In this document: in pieces, positions 1 through 6,261 of the stretch
Layout of the letters: every line of letters begins with the position of its first letter
Numbering within the stretch: position 1 is the stretch's first letter
Source of the DNA: an uncultured Lachnospiraceae bacterium
GTDB taxonomy: Bacteria; Bacillota; Clostridia; Lachnospirales; Lachnospiraceae
NCBI GenBank assembly: GCA_944376975.1
Contig: CALWEE010000095.1
Location: 1-6,536, forward strand
Direction of reading: 5' to 3'
DNA: 6,536 nt
Position numbers and translations under genes: made by a program
The notes under the pieces: generated by a model
Databases searched by the model: none
What the model saw: only the letters and a program-made list of their open reading frames with translations
Told to the model about the DNA's origin: nothing

Positions 1-1121
1 TGATCGTCTACAGCACGGTATACAGGCACGCGTCCCGGCTGATCGTCAATAACATGTGTTATCTTCTCATGATCGGCTTTGTCATCCAGACCCGTTTGGA
101 TTACGATATGGCTGTGCGCCAGTTCATCATAGCCATCGCGGCCATCGGCGTCAGCCTGGCCATACCGGTCTTCATGGCGAAAGTCCGGACGCTGGACAGG
201 TGGGGCGTCTTTTACGGCGTTTTCGGTTTCCTGATGATCGCTTCGGTGTTCGTTATCGGAGAGAACCGTTACGGTGCCACCAACTGGATCTCCATCGGCG
301 GCTTTTCCCTTCAGCCGTCGGAACTGGCGAAGATCGTATTTGTCTTTTTCGTGGCGGCCATGTTGTCTGTCAACGTGAGTTTTAAACGGATCCTGGTCAC
401 CACGGCTGTGGCGGCCGCCTATGTGCTGGCCCTTGTGGCGGAACGGGATCTTGGCGCGGCGGTCATCTTTTTCGTCACGTATCTGATCATGCTGTATGTG
501 GCGACACGGCAGTTCCGATATATGTTCCTGGGACTGGCGGGAGGCGCGGCGGCCGGCGTCATCGCCTATCGCCTGTTCGACCACGTGAAGACCCGGGTGA
601 CCGCCTGGAGCGATCCCTGGGGGCATTACAACGACGCCGGTTACCAGATCGCCCAGTCCCTTTTTGCCATCGGCACCGGCGGCTGGTTCGGGATGGGACT
701 GTTCAAGGGCAGCCCGGAAACCATACCGGTGGTCGTCAGCGACTTTGTGTTTTCCGCCATATCCGAGGAACTGGGGGCATTGTTCGCCATATGCCTCATA
801 CTGGTCTATTTCAGCTGCCTGCTCATGTTCATCAACATATCTTTGCGCCTTGTCAAACCCTTTTACAAGCTTTTGGCCATCGGCCTGAGCGCGTCTTACG
901 GGTTCCAGCTGTTTTTGTGCATCGGAGGCGTGATCAAACTGATCCCCCATACGGGCGTGACCATGCCTTTGATCAGTTACGGCGGCAGCAGCGTTTTGTC
1001 CACGATCATCATTTTCGCGGTGATCCAGGGCTTATATCTTCTGAGACAAAGAGAGGTGTATCTGCTTGAAAAAAGACGAGAAAGGGAAAACGAGAGTTTA
1101 TCGGAAACTGAATATCGATGA
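1..1121 (+). CDS. SEDS-family peptidoglycan glycosyltransferase (FtsW/RodA/SpoVE family), 5' end missing
   Basis: Integral membrane polymerase that builds glycan strands from lipid II, working with a class B PBP. The frame is open to the left edge (first full codon at base 3), giving 372 visible residues before the stop. The ATG at 54 is not a credible start: no Shine-Dalgarno precedes it, and family-like sequence continues upstream, so the first membrane segments lie outside the window. Hydrophobic segments alternate with short loops throughout. Family motifs visible are NRYGATNW (from about 265), QPSELAK (312-332), ERDLGAA (441-461), the loop motif DFVFSAISEELG (741-776), whose Asp matches the conserved region needed for polymerase activity in studied RodA proteins, and HTGVTMPLISYGGSS (948-992). 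The C-terminal tail is short, charged and cytoplasmic. Its last 56 bp overlap the downstream PBP gene, so the two are probably translationally coupled. Sequence alone does not tell a RodA role (elongation) from an FtsW role (division). Confidence 0.93.
   Translation, partial: IVYSTVYRHASRLIVNNMCYLLMIGFVIQTRLDYDMAVRQFIIAIAAIGVSLAIPVFMAKVRTLDRWGVFYGVFGFLMIASVFVIGENRYGATNWISIGGFSLQPSELAKIVFVFFVAAMLSVNVSFKRILVTTAVAAAYVLALVAERDLGAAVIFFVTYLIMLYVATRQFRYMFLGLAGGAAAGVIAYRLFDHVKTRVTAWSDPWGHYNDAGYQIAQSLFAIGTGGWFGMGLFKGSPETIPVVVSDFVFSAISEELGALFAICLILVYFSCLLMFINISLRLVKPFYKLLAIGLSASYGFQLFLCIGGVIKLIPHTGVTMPLISYGGSSVLSTIIIFAVIQGLYLLRQREVYLLEKRRERENESLSETEYR
1051..1068 (+). promoter_or_regulatory. Ribosome binding site and TTG start inside the SEDS gene
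   Basis: GAGAGGTG at 1051-1058 lies 7 nt before TTG at 1066-1068. This site decides the PBP start: the next in-frame ATG is codon 123, inside the membrane segment, and the possible GTG at codon 38 has no Shine-Dalgarno. It lies wholly within the SEDS coding sequence, so ribosomes finishing the SEDS protein pass over it, which suits coupled production of the two partners. Confidence 0.8.
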
Positions 1122-2775
1122 TGACCTGACGCCGGAAGACGATTTTGAGTTCCACCTGGATCACGACGAACTGGACGTGCCGGATATACGCCCGAGAAGC
1201 TCGGACAAGGCCCGTAAGCCGCGGGAGAAAAAACGGCTGGATCCGGACGGGAACGTGATCGACGATCTGTTTGACGTACCGGAAGAAGAACTGGACGCAA
1301 ACGATCCCCACCTGGATCTTTATGATAAAGATCAGACCGAAGAAGAAAAGAAAGCCGGGCGAAAACGGCGCCGCAGCCAGAACAGGGAGATATTGGCGGT
1401 CACATACGTATTTGCCGGCCTGTTCGTCCTGATGATCGGTTACTTTGTCTATTTCAACGGCTTTGTCGCGGGCGATATCATCAGCAGTCCGTATAATGTG
1501 CGGGTCAACGCTTTTGCCGATACGGTCGTCAGAGGCGACATCGTCTCCAGCGACGGTCAGACGCTTGCCAAGACCGTGACGGATGAAAATGGAAATGAGA
1601 GCCGGTATTATCCTTTCGGCCGCATATTTGCCCACGCCGTGGGCACGTCCGAGATCGACCAGTCGGGATTGGAACTGACCAACAACTTTTATCTGCTCCG
1701 TTCCAACACCAATCCCCTCCACAATATCCTCAACGATCTGCGGGGCATAAAAAATCAGGGCGATCAGGTGGTCACCACGCTGAACGCCTCGCTCCAGCAG
1801 ACGGCGTACAACGCCATGGGCGACAATGACGGGGCGGTCGTGGCCATCGAACCGAATACCGGGCGGGTTTTGGCCATGGTGTCCAAACCGGATTACGATC
1901 CCAATACGCTGCCGGACGATTATGAGACCATCGTTTCCGGCGAAGGGGAGGATGTGCTGCTCAACAAGACCACCTCCGGACGTTTCGTGCCCGGTTCCAT
2001 ATTCAAGACGTTCACGTCCCTCGCCTATATCCGGTCCGGCGCCGACTACGACGCTTACCGGTATACCTGCCAGGGTCAGATCAACCTGGGCGGCGATGAA
2101 TACATCACCTGTTTTGACGGCAACGTCCACGGGGAAGAGGATTTTTATGATTCTTTTGCCTATTCCTGCAACGCTTCTTTCGGCAATATCGGATTGAAGC
2201 TTGACAAAAGCCTGTTCCGGGATACCTGCGAGAGCCTGCTGTTCAATACCCGGCTGCCCACGGATATTTCCCATGTGGAAAGTTATTTCGATCTGCCGGA
2301 TGACGCCGGAGACTGGCTGACTGCCGCGACGGCCATCGGCCAGGGAAATACCACGGTGACGCCGCTGCACATGGCCATGATCGCCGGCGCCGTGGCCAAT
2401 GGGGGCAACCTGATGGAGCCTTATATGACGGACGCGGTCCAGACGGCTTCCGGTGATAATGTTAAGAAGTATACGCCGAAAAGCTGGGGCGCGATCATGA
2501 CCACTTCGGAAGCGGAACTGCTTACCGAACTGATGTCGGACGTGACCGGATACGGAACGGCCGCGTCGCTGTCCGGATACGGCTATACGGTGGCCGGTAA
2601 GACAGGAACGGCGGAAGTGGACGGCAAAGGCGACAATTCCTGGTTCATCGGCTTCGCTCCGGTGGAATCCCCGAAGATCGCGGTGTGCGTGCTGGTGGAA
2701 AACGATGAAGGCTATTATGCCAGCGCCCTGCCGGTGGCGAACGCGGTGCTGAACGATTACCTGGGGCAGCAGTAA
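1066..2775 (+). CDS. Class B penicillin-binding protein (peptidoglycan D,D-transpeptidase), PbpA/FtsI-like
   Basis: Membrane-anchored transpeptidase of 569 residues that cross-links peptide stems and is a target of beta-lactams. Order: a charged cytoplasmic tail (1 to about 105), one membrane segment (about 109-132) preceded by a basic KRRR stretch (positive-inside), a short extracytoplasmic pedestal starting near VVRGDIVSSDG (154-164), then the transpeptidase domain (about 250-569). All three active-site motifs are intact: SIFK with catalytic Ser311 and Lys314, SCN (Ser367-Asn369), and KTGT (512-515). The pedestal is small and there is no PASTA domain, so it resembles the short PbpA type usually encoded beside a SEDS gene rather than large FtsI or PBP2 proteins. 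The tail is unusual: of the first 100 residues I count 32 Asp/Glu and 21 Lys/Arg, with 12 acidic in 18-40. It starts at TTG within the upstream SEDS gene (56-bp overlap), implying an operon and a dedicated polymerase/transpeptidase pair. No clear terminator follows. Confidence 0.94.
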   Translation: MKKDEKGKTRVYRKLNIDDDLTPEDDFEFHLDHDELDVPDIRPRSSDKARKPREKKRLDPDGNVIDDLFDVPEEELDANDPHLDLYDKDQTEEEKKAGRKRRRSQNREILAVTYVFAGLFVLMIGYFVYFNGFVAGDIISSPYNVRVNAFADTVVRGDIVSSDGQTLAKTVTDENGNESRYYPFGRIFAHAVGTSEIDQSGLELTNNFYLLRSNTNPLHNILNDLRGIKNQGDQVVTTLNASLQQTAYNAMGDNDGAVVAIEPNTGRVLAMVSKPDYDPNTLPDDYETIVSGEGEDVLLNKTTSGRFVPGSIFKTFTSLAYIRSGADYDAYRYTCQGQINLGGDEYITCFDGNVHGEEDFYDSFAYSCNASFGNIGLKLDKSLFRDTCESLLFNTRLPTDISHVESYFDLPDDAGDWLTAATAIGQGNTTVTPLHMAMIAGAVANGGNLMEPYMTDAVQTASGDNVKKYTPKSWGAIMTTSEAELLTELMSDVTGYGTAASLSGYGYTVAGKTGTAEVDGKGDNSWFIGFAPVESPKIAVCVLVENDEGYYASALPVANAVLNDYLGQQ

Positions 2776-2807
2776 GCCCTGGGGCCCTGGCGGCGGGAAG
2801 TTTATGG

Positions 2808-2836
2808 TTGTATTTGACTTTCAAACGTTGTATACT
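2808..2836 (+). promoter_or_regulatory. Possible promoter for the NUDIX gene
   Basis: A -10 box TATACT (2831-2836, 5 of 6 to consensus) has TTGTAT 17 bp upstream (2808-2813), a weak -35. The better-looking TTGACT at 2814-2819 is only 11 bp from the -10 and is badly spaced. GTTGTAT occurs twice here (2807-2813 and 2827-2833), 20 bp apart. The -10 lies about 40 bp before the gene. Read-through from the PBP gene remains possible because no terminator is visible between them. Confidence 0.45.
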
Positions 2837-2878
2837 AGAAAACAGGAAAACACACCAGGACAACGGAGGTAATCAGCC

Positions 2879-3331
2879 ATGACAGAAGCGGTAAGCTGCG
2901 GGGGTGTGGTTATATTCAGAGGGAAGATCCTTCTGCTTTACAAGAATTACAGGAATAAGTATGAAGGATGGGTATTACCGAAAGGGACAGTAGAGGAAGG
3001 TGAGGAGTACAAAGAAACGGCTGTGCGGGAAGTCCGTGAAGAAACGGGCGTCCGGGCCTCGATCATAAAATATGTGGGAAAAAGCCAGTATACGTTCAAT
3101 ACATCCCATGACGTGATCGTGAAAGATGTCCACTGGTATCTGATGATGTCGGACAGCTATCACAGCAGGCCGCAGCGGGAAGAGTACTTTGTGGATTCGG
3201 GATATTACAAATATCACGAAGCCTATCATCTGCTCAAGTTTTCAAACGAAAAACAGATCCTCGAAAAGGCGTACAACGAGTACACCGAATTAAAGCGGAG
3301 CAATCTGTGGGGATCAAGAAAGTATTTTTGA
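2879..3331 (+). CDS. NUDIX hydrolase, diadenosine-polyphosphate (Ndx1/Ap4A-like) type
   Basis: Cytosolic, Mg2+-dependent pyrophosphohydrolase of 150 residues. The NUDIX box GX5EX7REUXEEXGU is complete: Gly36, Glu42, Arg50, Glu51, Glu54, Glu55, Gly57, with Val58 at the last hydrophobic position; the glutamates bind the catalytic metal. The stretch WVLPKGTVEEGE and a later VHWYLM (about 124 bp after the box) resemble bacterial diadenosine polyphosphate hydrolases such as Thermus Ndx1, which cleave Ap4A/Ap6A to mononucleotides. Substrate cannot be fixed from sequence, and other nucleoside diphosphate derivatives are possible. It is somewhat longer than the roughly 126-residue Ndx1 type, with an extra polar and aromatic C-terminus after the last helix (ending near WGSRKYF). 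The start is clear: GGAGGT at 2865-2870, 8 nt before ATG. It has a likely promoter upstream and a strong terminator just after the stop, so it may be a single-gene transcript. Family call is firm, substrate is inference. Confidence 0.92.
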   Translation: MTEAVSCGGVVIFRGKILLLYKNYRNKYEGWVLPKGTVEEGEEYKETAVREVREETGVRASIIKYVGKSQYTFNTSHDVIVKDVHWYLMMSDSYHSRPQREEYFVDSGYYKYHEAYHLLKFSNEKQILEKAYNEYTELKRSNLWGSRKYF

Positions 3332-3335
3332 AAAG

Positions 3336-3380
3336 AAAGATGCTTATAGAACATTTTATGTTTTATGGGCATCTTTTTTT
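3336..3380 (+). terminator. Long-stem rho-independent terminator after the NUDIX gene
   Basis: The arms 3336-3354 and 3358-3376 pair over 19 positions, three of them G-U, around a TTT loop (3355-3357). The base of the stem is AAAGATGC with GCATCTTT. A run of seven T (3374-3380) partly overlaps the 3' arm. It begins 5 bp after the NUDIX stop. Upstream A-rich sequence could extend pairing with the T run, so some activity on the opposite strand is possible. The stem is AT-rich apart from its base. Confidence 0.88.
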
Positions 3381-3450
3381 GCCGCCCGGGGAAGAATAGG
3401 ATAAAAGGCGGCCGAGCGCCTGCCGGAGCTGAAACGGGAGGAAAAAGGAC

Positions 3451-4875
3451 ATGAACCCAGGAAAGAAAACGGAAAAAGCGGATAAGGCGGTTCTCTATGA
3501 ACGGCTGGCGTCCCTTCAAAGAAGCGCGCGAAAGGAACAGATCCCGGTGCTGATCCTGTTCGAGGGCATGGAAAGAGCGGGCAAAGGCGTGTGCGTACGG
3601 GAACTGACCCTGCCCTTTGATCCGAGAGGCTTCCATGTGGCCGTTTTCGGAAAGCCGGACAGGGAAGAAAGACGTTATCCATGGTTTCGCCGATATATGA
3701 TGGAAATACCGGAAAAGGGCAGCATCCATCTGTTTAATGACAGTTGGTATACAGATGATACGCGGGCGGACAAAGACGGAAAGGTAAAGCCGGAAGTCAG
3801 GAAAAAGTGGACGGAGATCTGCCGGATGGAAAGGCAGCTTGTGATGGACGGTATGATCGTGTTCAAATTTTTTCTGCGCGTATCCCGTGAAGAACACAAA
3901 CGCAGGCTGGATTTTCCGGATGGAAAGCGGACGAAAAGAGAGCGTTCCCAGAGAAAGCATTTTAAACGGTGGGAAAAGGGATACCGGCAGATGATCGAAG
4001 CCACCGATACGCCGTGGGCGCCCTGGATCGTCGTTGACGCGGACCGGCTGCGGGAAGCGGGCATCCGGGTAATGGAAGAAGTGGCGTCCGGACCTGAGAA
4101 GGGGCTGCTTTCCGTCGGTAAGACGTCGGATCTTCCGATGGGAACGGACCGGGCAGAAGGCGGTCGCCTCGAGAAAATAGATCTGTCCCGTTCCATGGAC
4201 AGACAGGAATATAAAAGACGTTATGACGCGCTGAAAGACAGTCTGAGGGCCATGCAGGAAAAAACATATCAAAAAAAGATCCCGGTGGCCATTGTTTTTG
4301 AAGGGTGGGACGCGGCCGGCAAAGGCGGGACGATCAAACGGCTCACCGCGCCCATGGATCCCAGAGGGTATGAAGTCGTTCCGGTTTCCGCCCCGACGGA
4401 AAGGGAAAAAGCCCGGCATTATCTGTGGCGGTTTTGGGAGCGTATGCCCCAAAAGGGTCATATCGCCGTGTTTGACAGAAGCTGGTACGGGCGGGTCCTT
4501 GTGGAACGGGTGGAAGGCTTCGCCGCGCGAAAGGAATGGGCGCGGGCTTATGAGGAGATCCGGGAAATGGAAGCCATGCTTGAGCGGGAAGGGATGATCC
4601 TGCTGAAATTCTGGCTCCATATTGACAGAAACGAGCAGGAGCACCGGTTTAAAGAGCGGATGGCGGATCCGGAAAAACAGTGGAAGCTCACGCCGGAGGA
4701 CTGGCGGAACCGGGAAAAGTGGGACGATTATGAAAAAGCCGCGGAAGAAATGTTTCGCGAGACCGGCACAAAAGACGCGCCCTGGCATGTGATCCCGGCC
4801 AATTCCAAATATTATGCCAGGATAAAGATCATGGAAACGATCCTCGATACGGTGGAGGAGCGGCTGGATACGTAA
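3451..4875 (+). CDS. pap: Polyphosphate:AMP phosphotransferase (two-domain PPK2, class II)
   Basis: Cytosolic kinase that uses inorganic polyphosphate to convert AMP to ADP, salvaging AMP under energy stress. It has 474 residues, matching the fused-domain class II PPK2 enzymes (about 475-500). Two homologous P-loop domains lie in tandem: N-terminal (about 15-215) and C-terminal (about 253-470). The C-terminal domain is complete: Walker A FEGWDAAGKGG (283-293), DPRGYEVV (303-310), Walker B-like FDRSWYGR (341-348), then a charged lid helix region. The N-terminal copy keeps a P-loop (Gly39 to Gly46, Lys45), but Asp287 corresponds to Glu41, and FDRSWYGR becomes FNDSWYTD (95-102), losing the Asp and both Arg. 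Its lid is also shorter. Known class II enzymes likewise have a degenerate N-domain with catalysis in the C-domain, so this one is probably structural. GGGAGG (3436-3441) lies 9 nt before the ATG. A terminator precedes the gene, yet I see no convincing promoter in 3381-3435. It converges with dapL. Confidence 0.93.
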   Translation: MNPGKKTEKADKAVLYERLASLQRSARKEQIPVLILFEGMERAGKGVCVRELTLPFDPRGFHVAVFGKPDREERRYPWFRRYMMEIPEKGSIHLFNDSWYTDDTRADKDGKVKPEVRKKWTEICRMERQLVMDGMIVFKFFLRVSREEHKRRLDFPDGKRTKRERSQRKHFKRWEKGYRQMIEATDTPWAPWIVVDADRLREAGIRVMEEVASGPEKGLLSVGKTSDLPMGTDRAEGGRLEKIDLSRSMDRQEYKRRYDALKDSLRAMQEKTYQKKIPVAIVFEGWDAAGKGGTIKRLTAPMDPRGYEVVPVSAPTEREKARHYLWRFWERMPQKGHIAVFDRSWYGRVLVERVEGFAARKEWARAYEEIREMEAMLEREGMILLKFWLHIDRNEQEHRFKERMADPEKQWKLTPEDWRNREKWDDYEKAAEEMFRETGTKDAPWHVIPANSKYYARIKIMETILDTVEERLDT

Positions 4876-4880
4876 AGAAA

Positions 4881-4911
4881 GAAGAGGGCGTCCCTTTGGG
4901 ATACCCTCTTT
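4881..4911. terminator. Shared hairpin terminator between convergent genes
   Basis: AAGAGGG (4882-4888) pairs with CCCTCTT (4904-4910), and TCCC (4891-4894) with GGGA (4898-4901), around a TTT loop; one C-A mismatch and a G-T pair lie between the two blocks. It starts 6 bp after the polyphosphate:AMP phosphotransferase stop and ends 17 bp from the dapL stop. The T tract is better on the minus strand (CTTTCTTT following the stem) than on the plus strand (only TTT then ATGCG), so it may terminate dapL more efficiently. Confidence 0.75.
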
Positions 4912-4927
4912 ATGCGTTGTAAAGATA

Positions 4928-6124
4928 TCAGAACAGTTTATCGAACCGTTCCATGGCTTCGCGGGTGTTCTCGTGCAGACCGAAAGACGTGAGACGGAAA
5001 TAATTCCGGCCGTTTTTCCCGAAGCCGGCGCCGGGGGTGCCAACGATCTGGCCGTGATCCAGCAGATAGTCAAAAAATGTCCAGGAATCCATGCCCATGG
5101 GACACTCAAACCAGATATAAGGCGAATTTTTCCCGCCGAAGAAGCGGATGCCTTTTTTCGTGAGCATCTGGCCGATCATACGGGCGTTTTCCTGATAATA
5201 CCGTATATTTTCCCGGCACTGGGCCATGCCTTCTTTTGTAAAGACGGCGGCGGCGCCGTGCTGGATGATATAGGAGGTCCCGTTGAACTTGGTCGTCTGC
5301 CGTCTGTTCCACATGGCGTTCAAAGACATGGTCTCACCGGAAGAAGCGGTAAATGTCAGTTCTGTCGGTACGATGGTGTAGCCGAGCCGGGTGCCGGTAA
5401 AACCGGCGGTCTTGGACAGGGAACAAAACTCGATGGCGCATTTTTTCGCGCCTTCAATGGCGAAGATGCTCCTTGGAAGATCGGGATCGGTGATATACGC
5501 TTCATAAGCGGAATCGTAGAGGATGACGGCCTCGTTTTCCAGGGCGTAGTCGACCCAGGCTTTCAACTGGGCTTTTGTGTAGGCGGCGCCGGTGGGGTTG
5601 TTGGGTGAACACAGGTAGATGATGTCCGCGTGGATATGTTTATCGGGCAGGGGAAGAAAATCATTGTCCGCGTTTCCGTCAATATACAGGATGCGCCTTC
5701 CGCTCATAACGTTGGAATCCACATAGACCGGGTAGACCGGATCGGGAATGAGGATGACGTTGTCATCGGCGAACAGGTCGGTGATGTTGCCGGTATCGCT
5801 TTTGGCCCCGTCGGATATGAAGACGTCTTCCGGCGTGATGGATACGCCGTTGGAAGCGTAATAGGCGACGATGGCTTCGCGCAGGAACAGATAGCCGTGT
5901 TCCGGACCGTAGCCCATAAAGGTATCGGAAGCGGCCATGGCGTCCACGCCTTCATGCAGGGCTTTCAAGGCCGCGGCTTCCAGGGGACGGGTCACGTCGC
6001 CGATGCCGAGGCGTATGATCTTCTGACCGGGATGCTCTTTTGCATATTTATCAACTCGATGGGCAATCTCAGCGAAAAGATAGTTTTCCTTCATTTTCAA
6101 GTAATTTTCATTCAGCTTTGGCAT
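4928..6124 (-). CDS. dapL: LL-diaminopimelate aminotransferase (PLP, class I/II fold)
   Basis: Converts tetrahydrodipicolinate to LL-2,6-diaminopimelate in one step with glutamate as amino donor (EC 2.6.1.83), feeding lysine and, after epimerisation, meso-diaminopimelate for peptidoglycan. It has 398 residues, usual for bacterial DapL (about 390-410). The N-terminus has the family's LGIGDVTRPL (39-48) and MGYGPEHGY (70-78). SDGAKSDTGN (104-113) and DPVYPVYVD (128-136) follow. PLP-site residues visible are Asn175 in SPNNPTG, Asp204 and Tyr207 in YDSAY, Lys238 (Schiff base) in SLSKTAGFTGTR, and Arg246. Arg377 in YFRLTSFG matches the substrate carboxylate-binding Arg of this fold. No residue expected to be essential is missing. 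AAGGGTGAG lies about 6 nt before the ATG. It is transcribed alone from a near-consensus promoter, with an untranslated leader of about 59 nt, too short for a lysine riboswitch. Its presence implies the DapL variant of the pathway rather than succinylase or acetylase steps. Confidence 0.96.
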   Translation of the reverse strand: MPKLNENYLKMKENYLFAEIAHRVDKYAKEHPGQKIIRLGIGDVTRPLEAAALKALHEGVDAMAASDTFMGYGPEHGYLFLREAIVAYYASNGVSITPEDVFISDGAKSDTGNITDLFADDNVILIPDPVYPVYVDSNVMSGRRILYIDGNADNDFLPLPDKHIHADIIYLCSPNNPTGAAYTKAQLKAWVDYALENEAVILYDSAYEAYITDPDLPRSIFAIEGAKKCAIEFCSLSKTAGFTGTRLGYTIVPTELTFTASSGETMSLNAMWNRRQTTKFNGTSYIIQHGAAAVFTKEGMAQCRENIRYYQENARMIGQMLTKKGIRFFGGKNSPYIWFECPMGMDSWTFFDYLLDHGQIVGTPGAGFGKNGRNYFRLTSFGLHENTREAMERFDKLF

Positions 6125-6166
6125 AACTACTCACCCTTTCTTCAGAGAAACATGAATAAATATTCG

Positions 6167-6182
6167 ATTTTTGTCCAAAAAT
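6167..6182. repeat. Inverted repeat at the predicted dapL transcription start
   Basis: ATTTTTG (6167-6173) and CAAAAAT (6176-6182) form perfect 7-bp arms around TC. The repeat sits directly downstream of the dapL -10 box (6190-6195), covering about +1 to +17 of the predicted transcript. Position and symmetry fit a repressor operator, but the arms are simple AT-rich sequence and no regulator motif I know matches. Confidence 0.4.
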
Positions 6183-6189
6183 TACACTT

Positions 6190-6218
6190 ATTTTAACAGA
6201 TAAGATATATTCTGTCAA
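6190..6218 (-). promoter_or_regulatory. dapL promoter, sigma-A type with extended -10
   Basis: Read on the minus strand: TTGACA (6213-6218, perfect -35), a 17-bp spacer, TAAAAT (6190-6195, 5 of 6), with TGT directly before the -10 (an extended -10 element). Predicted transcription start is near 6183, giving a leader of about 59 nt before dapL. Confidence 0.88.
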
Positions 6219-6232
6219 TGCGCGGCAGGGTA

Positions 6233-6261
6233 TTGATAAATATTAGTAATAGTGATATAAT
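6233..6261 (+). promoter_or_regulatory. Promoter of the IMP cyclohydrolase gene, sigma-A type with extended -10
   Basis: TTGATA (6233-6238, 5 of 6), a 17-bp spacer, TATAAT (6256-6261, perfect), with TGA at 6253-6255 as an extended -10. Predicted start is near 6268, leaving a leader of only about 20 nt that is mostly the ribosome binding site. It stands back to back with the dapL promoter; the two -35 boxes are 14 bp apart. TAATAG (6247-6252) and CTATTA (6267-6272) flank the -10 as an inverted repeat. Confidence 0.88.

Noticed and set aside
54..56. ATG at 54 as the real start of the SEDS gene
   Set aside because: There is no Shine-Dalgarno upstream, the frame remains open to the window edge, and the protein would lack initial membrane segments expected of the family.
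1009..2370. A 453-codon open frame on the minus strand opposite the PBP gene
   Set aside because: It is fully antisense to a PBP with intact catalytic motifs, lacks a ribosome binding site that I can see, and shows no family resemblance.
2776..2800. GC-rich stretch after the PBP gene as a terminator
   Set aside because: Only a very short GGGCCC palindrome is present and no T tract follows, so termination is not supported.
2814..2836. TTGACT with TATACT as a promoter pair
   Set aside because: The spacer is only 11 bp, too short for sigma-A; the weaker TTGTAT at 17 bp is preferred.
3226..5109. A 627-codon open frame on the minus strand across the phosphotransferase gene and into dapL
   Set aside because: It lies opposite a gene with clear PPK2 motifs, has a composition rich in Pro, Phe, Arg and His with no recognisable domain, and crosses the shared terminator. 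It is a by-product of GC-biased codon use.
4973..5608. A 211-codon plus-strand frame opposite dapL, rich in Gly
   Set aside because: It is the mirror of conserved DapL coding sequence and has no start signal or known motif.
6125..6183. Lysine riboswitch in the dapL leader
   Set aside because: The predicted leader is about 59 nt, far shorter than a lysine riboswitch, and shows none of its structure.
5630..6196. A 188-codon plus-strand frame over the 5' part of dapL and its promoter
   Set aside because: It is antisense to dapL and runs through its promoter region; no ribosome binding site or domain is visible.
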